DNA of 64,000 nucleotides, taken from contig JBITNC010000002.1 of NCBI GenBank assembly GCA_050084985.1, positions 34,968,001 to 35,032,000 on the forward strand, in the 5' to 3' direction. The notes beneath the pieces are model-generated. The model was not told where the DNA came from. It ran no database searches and was given only the letters and a program-made list of their open reading frames with translations. The stretch's first letter is position 1. Each line of letters begins with the position of its first letter. Source of the DNA: Nageia nagi (Eukaryota > Pinophyta). The position numbers and the translations under genes are program-made. Of this stretch, positions 33,493-44,994 are shown in pieces.

Positions 33493-33755
33493 AAGTTTGC
33501 TCTGCATGACAAACTTGTTGTACAATTGTTGTTATAGAGTGTTGATTATTTTATATACCTCAGTGGTAAGTTTGATCTACGTGACAAACTTGTTGTACAT
33601 TTTATACCTCCGTGGTGAGTTTGCTCTGCGTGAGAAACTTATTGTACAAATTTTGAGCATGTAATTAATATACCTCCGTGGTAAGTTCGCTCTGCGTGAC
33701 GAACTTGTTGTACATTCTATACCTCCGTGGTGAGTTTGCTCTGCGTGAGAAACTC
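33493..33755 (+). repeat. Five-copy stem-loop array in element D 3' UTR
   Basis: 24-nt units at 33493-33516, 33568-33591, 33617-33640, 33683-33706 and 33732-33755. They are usually preceded by tacctccgtggt and followed by ttgtaca. Arms: AAGTTTG/CAAACTT (copies 1 and 2), GAGTTT/AAACTT (3), AAGTTCG/CGAACTT (4) and GAGTTT/AAACTC (5). The loop is ctctgcgtga with small changes. Copy 4 has a compensated T-A to C-G change. Copy 5 has a compensated A-T to G-C change, with the G-T intermediate in copy 3. Pairing is therefore kept while sequence changes. Confidence 0.85.
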
Positions 33756-34241
33756 GTTGTACAATTTTATGCTCTATTTTTAAAATCAACACATGTCTAT
33801 ATACAACAGGTGACTATGAGTAATGGCTTGGCATCTCCGTGATGGCTTATAGTGCACCATTGATCAGTTATTTATAAGATGGCATTATTTGATTCTCTTA
33901 TTTGAATATATGATGCATCTAACTGATTTTGTTCATGAGTTGCTTGTAGCATGCAGGATTTTCTTTAGAAATGCAGGTTACTCACCTTGTGAAAGCAAGC
34001 TCATGGAGACTCACATGTCAGCTTAAAGTTGATCGACTACTATGTACAGTGAAACCAGTTGTGGTTAATGATTGTATTGTAAACCATTTTTGTCAAATGG
34101 TAATGTAGTGAGTCTCATACTAGTTCTCAAAAAGATTCTCAAAATATGTAAAAGTTCTCATCTCCACTTGTATCTCTATGGAGGAGAACTCTCTCTTACT
34201 CTCTCTCTTCTCTCTTCTACGCTCTATCCCAATATTGCATT

Positions 34242-34250
34242 AAGGGGGAG
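34242..34250 (+). promoter_or_regulatory. Polypurine tract of element D
   Basis: aagggggag directly before the 3' LTR start at 34251. Confidence 0.93.
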
Positions 34251-34758
34251 TGTTAGAATTTGTAATGAAATATTGTGAATATCTAAACTCCTTGTAAATT
34301 CAATTAATCACTTAAGGGTATGTAGATACCTTAAGAGATTAATAGAATTCTTTAATATGTAGACTTTGACTTTACCAAAGGAGTTAGTTGGTAGGTTGAA
34401 GTTTGGTGGTACATTTAATGTAACCCTAACCTTACCCTTGGGTTAAAGGAAGGTTAGGGAGGTGCTCTCAACCTATAAATAGAGGGCCTCTCCTCATGTA
34501 AACATATCTAAGTTTTGAGTAAGATTACTCTACTTGGTTGTGTAGGAGAGAGCTAGAGAATAGTTGTAAGAGAGACATAGATTTGAGAATAAGAGAACTA
34601 GTTGTGGATGTACTCCCAAGGAGGGAGGAACCACATTATATTGATGTCATATTGTGTGAATGATGTTCTTAGAATTATAGATGTGTTATCTTGTGTACAC
34701 TTGAGTTTCCTAGTCTAAGGTCCTAGAGGATTTGATTAGATCTAGTTCAAATCCTTCA
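34251..34758 (+). repeat. Element D 3' LTR
   Basis: 508 bp, one observed difference from the 5' LTR. It is followed by the taccc target duplication. Confidence 0.97.
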
Positions 34759-34919
34759 TACCCAAGGGGCATGCTCATGACATGGAGTGTAGGATAAGTT
34801 ATATTATCATATTCACTTAAATACTTAAGGTATCAAATGATACCCTTAAGTATTAGTGAATTTACATAGAAAATTTAATACAACCTTTACAATAATGCAT
34901 TATACATTCCAACACCTCT

Positions 34920-35178
34920 TTGTGATTACACATCAATTGTGGAGTAAAGTTATGCTATAGGATAGAAGTGTAGGAGTTGAGATTAGGAGGATTGTAAAAG
35001 AGTTGTATTTGTGATTGAAGTAAAGATCTAGTTAGTGGATGTACTTTAAGTTGGAAGAACCACTTATATCTTGTGTTATCTTTATGAGATTGCTTTATGT
35101 GATAGTTAAATGTGAATTGAGAGCTTTCATGTGATCTTGGTAGTTTAGGATTGTTCTTGTTATAGTTCAATTCTCTTA
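34920..35178 (+). repeat. Element C 3' LTR, second part
   Basis: Matches the second half of the 5' LTR (gattacacatcaattgtgg to ttcaattctctta). Together with 25775-26015 it gives a 500-bp LTR. It is followed by the attga target duplication. Confidence 0.93.
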
Positions 35179-35183
35179 ATTGA

Positions 35184-35440
35184 CTTGATTCACTATCAGT
35201 TGTGAATCCCCATAAATATGCAAATGTGTAATGCTAATCTCTATAGTTGCTTTTAATCCTAATATGAGAGCTTCATATTCTACCATATTGTTAGTGCATT
35301 CAAATTATAGTTTGTATGACATAGAAATAACATCATTTTGAGGTTATATCAATGATATTCCTACTCCTAAACCTTGCATACATCATGATCCATCAAAATA
35401 CATTTTCCATTATTCTAACACCTATGAAAGAGGAACATTG
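35184..35440 (-). pseudogene. Element B second RNase H-like domain, start
   Basis: Reading leftwards: MYFDGS, GLGVGISLI, NNMVEYEALILGLKATIEI and GDSQL, the acidic active-site pattern of an RNase H fold. It follows the RT-linked RNase H at 35970-35707 and precedes integrase. Element C splits it soon after GDSQL. Such a second copy is characteristic of Tat elements. Confidence 0.82.
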
Positions 35441-35706
35441 ACATTCCTATTTCCTTTAGAAGAAGGCCATGGGTGGTCCTATTCTGCATGTTCTATGGGT
35501 TATACCAAAGCACATTCATCCTAAAATTCTTCTTTGAGATATGTAGTATCTTTTGTGGGAAACTCTACAATAAAATATGTGACTACCTACCTTTTAACTA
35601 ATTTTTGTTTCACAAACTTGAGGTCAAAATTCTGAAGTAGCATGATCCATTTTGCTAACCTTCCATTGAAGAATGGTTTTAACATCAAATATCTTAATGG
35701 GTCTGC

Positions 35707-36966
35707 CTAAATAAGTACATGTGTTATGCTATTGATCATATAATGCCTCAACCTCTCAGTAGCAAATACTATACATTGACATAACTTCTCAATAGGTGTG
35801 TACCTAGTTTCATATTCCTTCAATGTTCTGCTAATAAAACAGACTACTCTTTCTTTACCATATTCTCCTTTCTTTGCCAAAATCACCCCAAATGCATGTT
35901 CTATAGTTGAGACATAGATCCAAAGAGGTTCTCCATGCCTATATGAAGCTAATACCGATGGATGTAGCAAATACTCTTTTATTCTATCAAATGCTTCTTA
36001 ACACTTAACATCGCATTTAAATTTAACTTCTTTCTTAAGTAAATGAGACATAGGAGCTATCTTATCTGTTAATTGACAAATAAATCTTCTTACAACTTGA
36101 ATCTTACCTTGTAGGCTTCTCAATTGCTTAAAATTTGTAGGAGGAGACATTTCTATGATGGCTTTAATTTTCTTTGGATGCAATTTAACTCCTCTCCTAG
36201 AGATAATATGCCCTAAGAGTTTTCCTGATGATACCCCAAATACACATTTTTGAGGCTTGATTCTTAACTTGTACTTCTTCATCCTTTTAAATGCTACTTT
36301 TATATCCTTAATGTGATCTTATTTATTCTTTTACTTTATCAAGATATCATCTACATATACCTCTACTATTTTATGAATGAAATCATGAAACATGGCTGTG
36401 ATTGCTCTCTAATATGTGGCCTCTACATTCTTAAGACCAAATGGCATTACCTTGTAGTAAAAGTTACCCCAAGGAGTCCTAAAGGCTATTTTATGCTGAT
36501 CACTTTCCTTAATTTTGATTTGATTATATCCTAAAAATCCATCCATAAATGATAACATCTCATAACTTGCCAAATTATCAATGATCATATCTATGTTGGG
36601 TAGTGGGAAATCATCTTTTAGACATGCTTTATTGAGATCTCTAAAATCAATACATACTCTAATTTCACCTATAGGTTTCTTTACTAGAACTACATTGGCC
36701 ATCCACTCTAAATAATCAATGGGTCTAATAAAACTAGCTTCCAATAGTTTCTCTATTTCCTTCTTAACTTATAAAGAAATTTGAAAAGGTATCTTCCTTG
36801 GTTTTTGGTTTATAAGAGCTGCTCCTTTCTCAACAACTAAGTTATGTACTATAAAATTTTCATATAATCTAAGCATATCTTTATATGACCATGCAAATAA
36901 TTCAGAATAATCATGAAAGGATTGAATCAACTCATTTTGTAAAGGTTCTTCAAGGAGCTTACCCAT
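35707..36966 (-). pseudogene. Element B RT and RNase H
   Basis: Leftwards: 36966-36769 is the linker before RT (LVVEKGAALINQKPRKIPF). 36744-36409 has RT blocks ANVVLVKKPIGEIRVCIDF, KDDFPLPNID and MDGFLGYNQI. The catalytic YVDDILI is intact at about 36357-36346 but lies in a frame broken by stops. 36282-35998 has GHIISRRGVKLHPKKIKAI. The connection and RNase H at 35970-35707 (VILAKKGEYGKERVVCFISR) follow, the first Asp of RNase H being obscured (LWIYVS in place of a YLA-type start). Several stops separate the open parts. Confidence 0.9.
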
Positions 36967-37932
36967 TTTTAGGAATTGCGGTGTCTCTTGAGAACCAATG
37001 TTGACTTACTCTATCTCTTCATTCAACCAAGTCATTTTTTATTCTGATGATGTAGAAAATGGCAATTATAAAAACCCTTCAATTTTATCCTCAATAGATT
37101 CACCAAAGCAAGCATGCACATCTAGATAATGTTTGTGAGTCCTCTTTTCATGCCTAGCTAGATATTTAGTTTTAGCACCCATAGATTCTAAGAAAGCATC
37201 ATCATTCTCAAACAAGTTTATAGCATGTATTTCATCTTCATCATCTATCTAACATTCAATAACAAAGTAATTTTGATCATCTCTTACTCATTCATCTTCT
37301 TGCATTAATAATGAATGACTAACCTTACCATCATGATCATCTCCATGATATGGGACAATGCAGTATTTATATTCCTTTATGATTTTTTCTAAAGAGGATC
37401 ATTGGTGATCTTTATAGGGCCCAAAGGAACATAGGTGGTCCTTTTCCTAAGCCTCCTACCATCCATCCAAATATCTCTCTAGAGTAATATTATTAACATC
37501 CGTGATAGTGTATGAACCAACTTCGATATCTTTAACATTGATTTTTTGTAATTTTTTTTGTAAATTTGATCATTCTTAGCTAGTATAGCCTCGTATTTTG
37601 CATCATATGAAATGAATCTCTCAGGGAGAATGTAATTGCACTACTTGGATATCTGCTCATCTACTTCTACCTTGTAAACATTTCCTTCAAAACAAAATTT
37701 GAAACACCTATGCAAAGTGGATGCTACTCCTTCCATGTCATCTATCCAAGGTCTTTCAAGAATAAAATTAAAATAAGGTTTTCCATATATAATGTAGAAG
37801 AGGGTCTAAATCACCTTTTTTCCCACTTTGATTGGAAGTGTGATGATTTCTACACATTTCTTTGGAACACCATCAAACCCCTTAACTCTCATGGTAGTCT
37901 CTTCTCATTAGAGGTAATAAATCTAGATCAAA

Positions 37933-38220
37933 CTATGAAAGCAAGTGAGTGGTGGTAATATTCAAAGCTGCCCCACCATCTATCAATGATCTTTTAATTT
38001 TATTACCAAAGATATTCACTTCAATAAATAATGGTGGATGTAACCGGGTCACATACTTACTAGGTCTTTCACTAGGGTGAAAAGTGATAACATCCCCTTT
38101 ATTCCATATTTTTGTAAAAGCAATGATTGAGATGTTCCTATCTATCTGAATATTTTTGAAAATTTGATTCATCATTTCTCTATGAGGTTCTAAAATTTGA
38201 AGTAATTCAAACAAACTCAC
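37933..38220 (-). pseudogene. Element B protease
   Basis: A 95-codon open part ending with SLIDGGAALNITTTHLL. The D-G-G-A pattern is the variant aspartic-protease active site seen in Tat elements. Upstream FIEVNIFGNKIKRSL is the usual beta strand before it. The matching frame breaks on both sides. Confidence 0.8.
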
Positions 38221-38419
38221 CTTTTCTTATGTGTTCTTGAGTGCTCAATGAGGTCAAAACTTCTTGGATCTTTAGAAAGCTCTTTTTCACATGTGACAGG
38301 ATTTGTTGCTACTCTTGATCTTCCTCTTCTAAGTTTTGCAAATATTTCTTCATGGAAAATTACATTGACATATTGTTCTTTCTCTATATCTTTAACTTTA
38401 GTAGGGCAAACATAAAATC

Positions 38420-39488
38420 CATCCTCTATAAGCCTTTGTTTTTGTTTCTTAGGCCTTCACACCCATTAATGGCATGCCCCTTGGTTTAATGATATTCACA
38501 ATATCTATCTTCTTTGTACCATGTTGGTTTCTCTGCTGATTCATCTTCCTCTCTCTTAGGAAAGGGCTATAATAATCTCTTTGCGATTAGATCTTTCAAG
38601 ATAAACCTAGGAGGTATAGGAAATTTTATGAATTTCCTTTCTTTCTTTTCATATACCTTTTTTACCACATGAATGGATTTATATTTCTTTGGTGATTATA
38701 GCTGCTTATCTTTAGCCCTAGGTTTGTCATCATCTTGATACTTCATAAGCCCTAATTTCGCAAGGACTTTTTTTTCCAATAACTTATATGTCATATCAGA
38801 AAATGCTAGATGTGCATAATCAATGACATAAGATTATAAGGACAATATTATAGCATCCTTGAAAATATTATTTACCTCTTTTTTAGTAAGCTTTGTTATA
38901 ATTTGTTTCCATGTCTTCTTAAATTGTACAACAAACTTTTCAAGACTCTCATTACTACCTTACCTCATAGCACATAGATCCGAGACCATGACTTCATGCT
39001 TGATATTATGTTTATACTATTTTAGAAATAAGTTTCTCAATTCTCAAAATGATGTAACTAACCTTTCTAGGAGAGCATAGAACCATTCACAAGCCTCTCC
39101 TTCCAAACTATGAGGAAAGAACTTTGCATGTAATCTTGAATCCACACTAATTTTAAGCTCACACTCATCTTTAAACCCTTGCAAATGTCTCCTAGGATCT
39201 CTTTTCTCATTGAACTTACAAAATTTGGGATCTTTATTATCCGATGGTGACATGCATACATGGATCTCATCATATAGAGGACTACCAAACTCAATTGAAT
39301 TATCTAGCTAAATTAATCCTCTTGCTAATTAATTAATCTATATTTGCATAAATGTTATCATTGTTACTTCCATCACTGTGTTTGGATTCTTTGTTAGGTA
39401 CTTCTACTCCATCACGTTGAATATCTCCCAATATCTCATCAAGATCTCTTCTTGAAAGAATTCGTAAGAATACTCTTAATTAATCCAT
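38420..39488 (-). pseudogene. Element B gag
   Basis: Starts at ATG 39488 (M-D-stop-LRVFLRILSRRDLDEIL; the stop is where a Gln codon would fit). The 69-codon frame at 39253-39044 (DPRRHLQGFKDECELK, EGEACEWFYAL) is the core of Retrotrans_gag. The zinc-binding remnant YCEYH-stop-TKGHAINGCE is near 38510-38450. Frameshifts and stops occur throughout. Confidence 0.82.
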
Positions 39489-39582
39489 GTCTAAAACAAC
39501 TCACAAAATTATTTATTAGTCCTAACTAAAACCCTAGGGTTTTAACACAACTACTTATGATTTCACATCGGGTTCACTAAAA

Positions 39583-40371
39583 TATTTACAAAAAAAAGTG
39601 TATTCAAGAATGAAAATAATTGAAATATCTACAATCTCAAAAGATACATATATCTATTTGTAAATTCTGAGCTAACGGATAGCAATTTATAACAAGATAA
39701 GATGATATAGAAGATAATGAATAACTAGAATCAAAATGACATTAATAAACAAGAATGAATTTGTGTACTTACCTCATAGAGCATACCTGATATTGATGAA
39801 TAGAAGATATTAACAAAGCCTCAACAATGAATGAAATCTACACCCAAAGTCATGAAGCAAGATGATCCAAAAAGAGGGCCATAAGTGGTCTATTTCATGC
39901 TTAGAAGGATCATTGATGATCTATTTTCATCTACAGGGAGCACTAGCAATATTTGTTAGACTATAGTTCATTCCAAACTGACTTTGTGCCTCCACATGAA
40001 CTCTTAATGGTCTTAATTTGATACTTAGATAAGCTTAGAATTATCAAGATGCTCACATAAGGAAGTACACAAACCCAACCTTGAATGGTGATGTCAAGAG
40101 ACACCTAAAGGAATGCCATCATCAAGACCAAATATGGGATCATGTATCTCCTTGATGTGGATTTACTCTTATATCCTTATTTATATAGATAATAATGTGA
40201 CCTACTCCTTATGTCAGCATGTACCTACATAAAAAAACAATATAGTAAGTCAATGATATATATTGATTATATCCAAAATATCATAAATATTCTTGAACTA
40301 GACATATAAGTGCGAGCACATATTTCCTAATATATAAAATTAAATGAACAAATTAATTTTATGCAATAATA
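39583..40371 (-). repeat. Element B 5' LTR
   Basis: 789 bp, partner of 14079-14865. The minus-strand sequence beyond its inner end (AGTGAACCCGATGTG) is the probable primer site; I could not assign the tRNA. Confidence 0.9.
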
Positions 40372-40376
40372 GTAAT

Positions 40377-42870
40377 AACTTATGATACCATGATAAAAAT
40401 TAGATGTATTAAAGTTAGACCTACTAGTACAATGCTCCAACTAGTAGATAGGTCAACCATTATGCCATATGGTGTAGTAGAGGATGTACTTGTACTAGTA
40501 GACTCATGGGAGCATCCAGTCAGTCGACTTTATGGTTGTCAAGATCAAATCAAACATGGTAAGATATCCAATGATACTTGGCAGACCTTGGCTAGATACA
40601 TTAGAATCATACATTGAGTGCAGGATAGGAAAAATGTCAATTTCAAATAGATAATCTACAAATAATATGATCATATACTCTCTATAAAAATTGATAAGTG
40701 CAAAAAATCTCTTATGGGTTGATCAAATAGATAATGACAGCTCAGTTCCTCCAATACTCACTTTAGATCAAAGGCCTTTTATACAAGAGAATGATGAAGA
40801 TGATATGTTAGAGTGGCACCTTAATGATATCCCTTATCTCCATGGGGACAATTGTGCCATTCATTCATCCCTATATTTAGAAAACATATATGAGGAGCCT
40901 TACCTATTAGAATCATAGGAAGCTTAGCTACTTGAAAAGACTGTGGAGTTCCTGTTAGGGAATAAAGTAAATATTAACAATAACCTATCAACAGAAGAGG
41001 AAAAGAAACTACTTTACATATTGATTAAGCACAACAATGCCTTTCCATGGAATTATCAAGACATGCAGAGCATAATCCCTCAAGTGTACACTCATCACAT
41101 CTACATGTAAGATAGCACTAAACTAGTACAACAGCTAGATAAAAGGCTAAACCCAATGATGAGGGAGATAGTAAAGGAAGAAATCCAAAAACTCTTGAAG
41201 GTTGGCTTCGTCTATCCTATATCTAACATTGAGTGGGTATCTCCACTTGTAGTAGTGCCCAAGAAGAATGGAAAGTGGAGAATATGTGTTGATTACAAGG
41301 AATTGAATAAGGCAACTAGGAAAGACCATTTCCCTTTACCATACATTGACCAAGTATTTGAAAACCTTTCATGTAAGAAGTATTTTTCCTTCCTAAATGG
41401 TTTCAATGGATATAATCAAATCCAAGCTGGTCGATCAATAAGGATAAGACCACCTTTACGTGCCCATGGGGCACCTATGTGTATAGAGTCCTACCATTTG
41501 GCCTATGCAATGCACTTGCAATATTTTAGAGAGCTATTATCAATATATTCTATGATTTATTAGATTATGTTGAAGTCTACATGGATGAATTCACCTATTT
41601 TGGTGAGACATTTGATGAATCTTTGAAAAAATTAGGGAAATTACTGAAGAGATGCAATGATACCAATCTCTTACTAAGCAATGAAAAATACCATTTAATG
41701 ATGAAAGAAGGGATAATCCTAGGCCATTATATTTAGCCCAAGGATTGAAGGTTGAAATAAAGAAAATTGAAGTAATCCAACAACTACCACCTCCTAAGAC
41801 AATAAAAAAGGTGAGGAGTTTCCTTGGACATGCAGGTTATTACAGGAGGTTCATTAAGGACTTCAACAAGATAGCAGCCCCATTATTTGATCTACTGTCT
41901 AAATAAAATGAGTTCAATTGGACACTTGCATGTTAAAAAGAATTTGAATCACTGAAGGAAATTTTTATCACCACATCCCATTCCACATATATACTAATGC
42001 TTTAGATATAGCCATACAAGTAGTGCTAGGACAAAAGAAAGATAAGCATTATCATGTCATATATTATATAAGAAAAAGACTAAAGGGTGTTGAGCTAAAT
42101 TACATGGTAATAGAAAAATAATTATTAGCAGTAATTTATACTATCAACAAATTCTAACACTGCATAACATGTTACTCTATGTTTGTACACACTGATCACT
42201 ATATCATTCATTATTTAATGAATAAACCCATTTTGAATGCTAGGATAATCAGATGGCTGCTACTTCTTCAAGAATTTGATTTCCAAATAGTAGATAAACC
42301 AAGCAAGGAGAACATAGTGGTAGATTTTCTATCAAGGGTTTCAAATCAAGTAGAAGATGAATTTATGGATGACTACTTTCTAGATGAACACCTCTTTGCT
42401 CTGACAACACAAACATCTTGGTTTACTAATATTGCAAACTACCTAGCAACTAGTAAACTGCCTAATCATTTCACTTCAAAAGAAAAATCTAGACTTATTA
42501 AGCAAAGTTAATCCTTTAGTTGGATTGAAGGTTATTTGTTTAAAGTAGGCATGGATAATGTATTAAGATGAAATATTTGACATCTTACAAGCTTTCCATG
42601 ATGAGCCTTGTGGCGGCCACTTTGCAACAAAAAGAACAACAATCAAAGTAATACATACAAGTTATTACTGGCCTTCCATATTCAAGCATTGTGATTAGTG
42701 TCAAAGGGGAGGAAAACCTACAAAGAATACTAATATGCCTCTCCAACCATAGGTAGAACTTGAACCCTTTGATAAATGGGGAATGAATTTCATAGGTCCA
42801 ATCAACCCACCATCTAATCAAAATGAATACATATTAGTCTGCATAGATTATGTGACAAAGTGGGTAGAGG
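40377..42870 (+). pseudogene. Element A protease end, RT, RNase H and integrase start
   Basis: The protease resumes right after B (KVRPTSTMLQLVDRST, PYGVVEDVLVLVDSWE). RT runs from about 41150: EEIQKLLKVGFVYPI, WVSPLVVVPKKNGKWRICVD and KATRKDHFPLPYIDQ. The active site near 41577-41588 reads YMDE instead of YMDD. RNase H lies at about 41975-42340, ending DKPSKENIVVDFLSRVSNQ. The integrase zinc region (HDEPCGGHFATKR, SYYWPSIFKHC) and the core start follow. The first catalytic Asp is Asn (WGMNFIGPI). The frame ends at VTKWVEV, where element E is inserted. Confidence 0.9.
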
Positions 42871-42875
42871 TAAGG

Positions 42876-43138
42876 TGTGAAGATCCTAATGGATCATAAT
42901 CATATTATGGATTAATCCTACAAAAATACACTAATTCTTTGCTAATGGATCACTTGCATCACTTCGAGGAAGGCATCTCCTTGAGAATCACTTCTCACAT
43001 AAAACTCAACTCATTCTTTTTTTTTAATAATAGGGAAACCCCCTATAAATAGATTTTACAACATAAGTAACCCAATGCATAATGCATATGGGACTAAACA
43101 CAATTACTATTCTTAATACATGTTATGGGGTCATAACA
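42876..43138 (-). repeat. Element E 3' LTR
   Basis: From tgtgaagatcctaatgg to ggggtcataaca; it pairs with 44995-45244. Confidence 0.88.
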
Positions 43139-43678
43139 TTGCCACCCCCTTAAGGAACCTTTATCCTCAAAGCTTCTACACACCACACACTAACAAAATG
43201 TAATACACACTAGACACCTAGTCTACTAAGGGGAGTCATAACATTCTTAACTCCTTAGACAAGCTTTGTCCTCAAAGCTTGCCAAAAAATACAAAGTACA
43301 TATACAATCTGTACATGAATAACAAATACAAGAGAGAACTAAGGAGTCCAACTTGGCCATAGTAGCCAACAATATGCTAAAGCTGAACATGAGCCCATCC
43401 ATGTATCAAAACTCACTTTAAGAAGGATGATGTTGATATCAAGGTGGAGGAAACAAAAATAAGGATATATAAAAATCCATAAAGAAGCCACCATGTTGTT
43501 ATTGCTACACTAAATATTCCTTAGTGGGTTCTTAAAGAAAACATGCAACCTGAGATCATCCATAATAATGTAAGTGAGAGGAATATCCTTACACTTTACA
43601 ACCTACTCCAATGGAATCAAACAATCAAAAGCCACATCATAGGTATGGATACAAGGTGGGGGAAGGGCCTCATACTCC

Positions 43679-44060
43679 TCAATGGGGTAAATAAGTGAGA
43701 GGAAGGTCCTCACACTCTACAATGGGGTCCACTAGTACCACATCATTTGTATTGATATAAATGAAAGGAAGGTCCTCACACTCTACAATAGGGTCCATTG
43801 GCTCCACATGGATGTCGTTATGAACCATAATAGGATGTGGATATGCAAGTATAGCCTTTGCTAACTTGGTTAGTGAATATGCATCTCTTAGAGTTGGTGG
43901 ATTAAACATAACTACATTCTTTTTTACTTCTTCCCTTAATCCATTAGTGAATAACTAAAGGGCTAATTTTTAATCCATCACATCGTCATCACAAAAATCC
44001 TCAAAATCATCAATATAATGATGCATAAAATCAATATGAAATAGTGTAGCGATAGTATCC
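43679..44060 (-). pseudogene. Gag remnant of element E
   Basis: Leftwards from about 44060: DDFCDDDVMD, then ALQLFTNGLREEVKKNVVMF and NPPTLRDAYSLTKLA. This is the typical end of a gypsy-type Gag capsid domain (F.NGL..E....V.MF.P.TL..AYSLA). It then continues into an acidic stretch with a repeated PIVECEDLP motif. The 76-codon open part is 43909-43679. No protease or RT follows. Confidence 0.7.
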
Positions 44061-44994
44061 ATCATCATATCTTTTTTTTTAATAATCTAAATATCCTAAT
44101 TTAGAGTGTCTAACAGGTCTTGTTCATAACCTCAAAAAGGACCTCTTTACAAGAAATTGAAAAAAGATGTAATATCAAGAAACCTTCCAAATACCATAAC
44201 TTTTGCTATAGGTATCTAATTGAGGCTAGTGATACACTATTGGAAATATCTTGAAAAGAGCATGCAAAATGAATTATCACATGACCCCCTTTGGACCAAT
44301 AATGAACCCCTAAAATCCAAAATACGAAACACACATTCTTGCATAAATTAAAGATAAAACTTCACAAACTAAAATGATGACATTGCAACTCTAAGCCTTC
44401 CAATCTCTAATTAAACCATCTAACATTCAATTTATCCCCAATACTGGATGATGCTGGTGTGAAAACCCCAAATACTGAATAGTCTACAAAAATGCAATAT
44501 TGAACACTGAAACTCCACACATATATAACACACAATGTTGCTATTCTAAATCATTGGATCTACTCCTCAGCCAATGAACCTACTCCTTATGCACCCCTCC
44601 TTCTAGATCTGATACACCCATGATTTGGGCATAGGGCTCCTTCTAGACACTACACAATTATCTTTCACCCATGATCTACCTTATCTTTGTGCATCTTCCA
44701 CCAAGGGTTTCCATAGCCACAACCTCAAAACCATCTGCTATGAAATTTGCTAAACATGGTGATTACCTTCATCTCCACATGCCTACAAATCTACCTTAGC
44801 TTTGCATCCACTAGCATCCTTATTAGATTTAAGAAGTCAAAATGAGCCTACACTACATAAATCCTCCCATACAACCAATACCACTCAAAACACCAAAACC
44901 ACTCAACACAAAAAATTGTTCACAAATCATAAAAACCACTCGCACTAAGAATAAAATTACCCATAAGAGCCAAAATCAAAGCTTTGATACTAGA

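Larger units (their letters stand above)
26353..34758 (+). mobile_element. Element D: youngest Ty1/copia element
   Basis: LTRs 26353-26860 and 34251-34758 are both 508 bp and, by my reading, differ at one base (ttggtgtc against ttgatgtc). The target duplication taccc is at 26348-26352 and 34759-34763. The primer site is at 26861-26875 and the polypurine tract at 34242-34250. It has a very long leader (about 2.6 kb), gag-pol at 29497-33422 and an 830-bp 3' untranslated part with a hairpin array. D is the innermost and latest insertion. Its polyprotein is nevertheless broken by stops and frameshifts. Confidence 0.97.
26016..34914 (-). mobile_element. Solo LTR S2 (C family, reversed) split by element D
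   Basis: 26016-26352 and 34764-34914 together form one C-type LTR of about 488 bp in reverse orientation. On the plus strand it begins tgaaggaactaac and ends attccaaca. The target duplication cctct lies at 26011-26015 and 34915-34919. It entered the 3' LTR of C, a member of the same family, and was later split by D at taccc. The intact duplication shows an insertion, not a local inversion. Confidence 0.92.
17212..35178 (+). mobile_element. Element C: Ty1/copia element inside B
   Basis: 5' LTR 17212-17712 (501 bp); 3' LTR in two parts, 25775-26015 and 34920-35178 (500 bp in all). The target duplication attga sits at 17207-17211 and 35179-35183 and splits the second RNase H-like domain of B. 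The primer site is at 17713-17727 and the polypurine tract at 25766-25774. The order Gag, protease, integrase, RT, RNase H (20557-24960) defines copia. It carries a solo LTR in RT (S1) and a reversed solo LTR in its 3' LTR (S2), which in turn holds element D. Its own length is about 8.6 kb. It is a relative of D but far more decayed. Confidence 0.95.
14079..40371 (-). mobile_element. Element B: Tat-type Ty3/gypsy element inside A
   Basis: LTRs of 787 and 789 bp (14079-14865 and 39583-40371) with the 5-bp target duplication gtaat at 14074-14078 and 40372-40376. The insertion falls in the protease gene of A. Reading leftwards on the minus strand: gag, protease, RT, RNase H, a second RNase H-like domain (split by C), integrase, then a 3' untranslated part with a tandem hairpin array. 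A polypurine tract (minus-strand CAAAGTGGGGCA) abuts the 3' LTR near 14866-14880. A second RNase H-like domain before integrase is typical of the Tat lineage. Without C the element is about 8.3 kb. Its coding regions contain many stops. Confidence 0.92.

Noticed and set aside
33493-33755. CRISPR-like array
   Set aside because: Units and spacers are irregular (49-75 bp period), spacers are near-identical, and the context is the 3' UTR of a plant retroelement.
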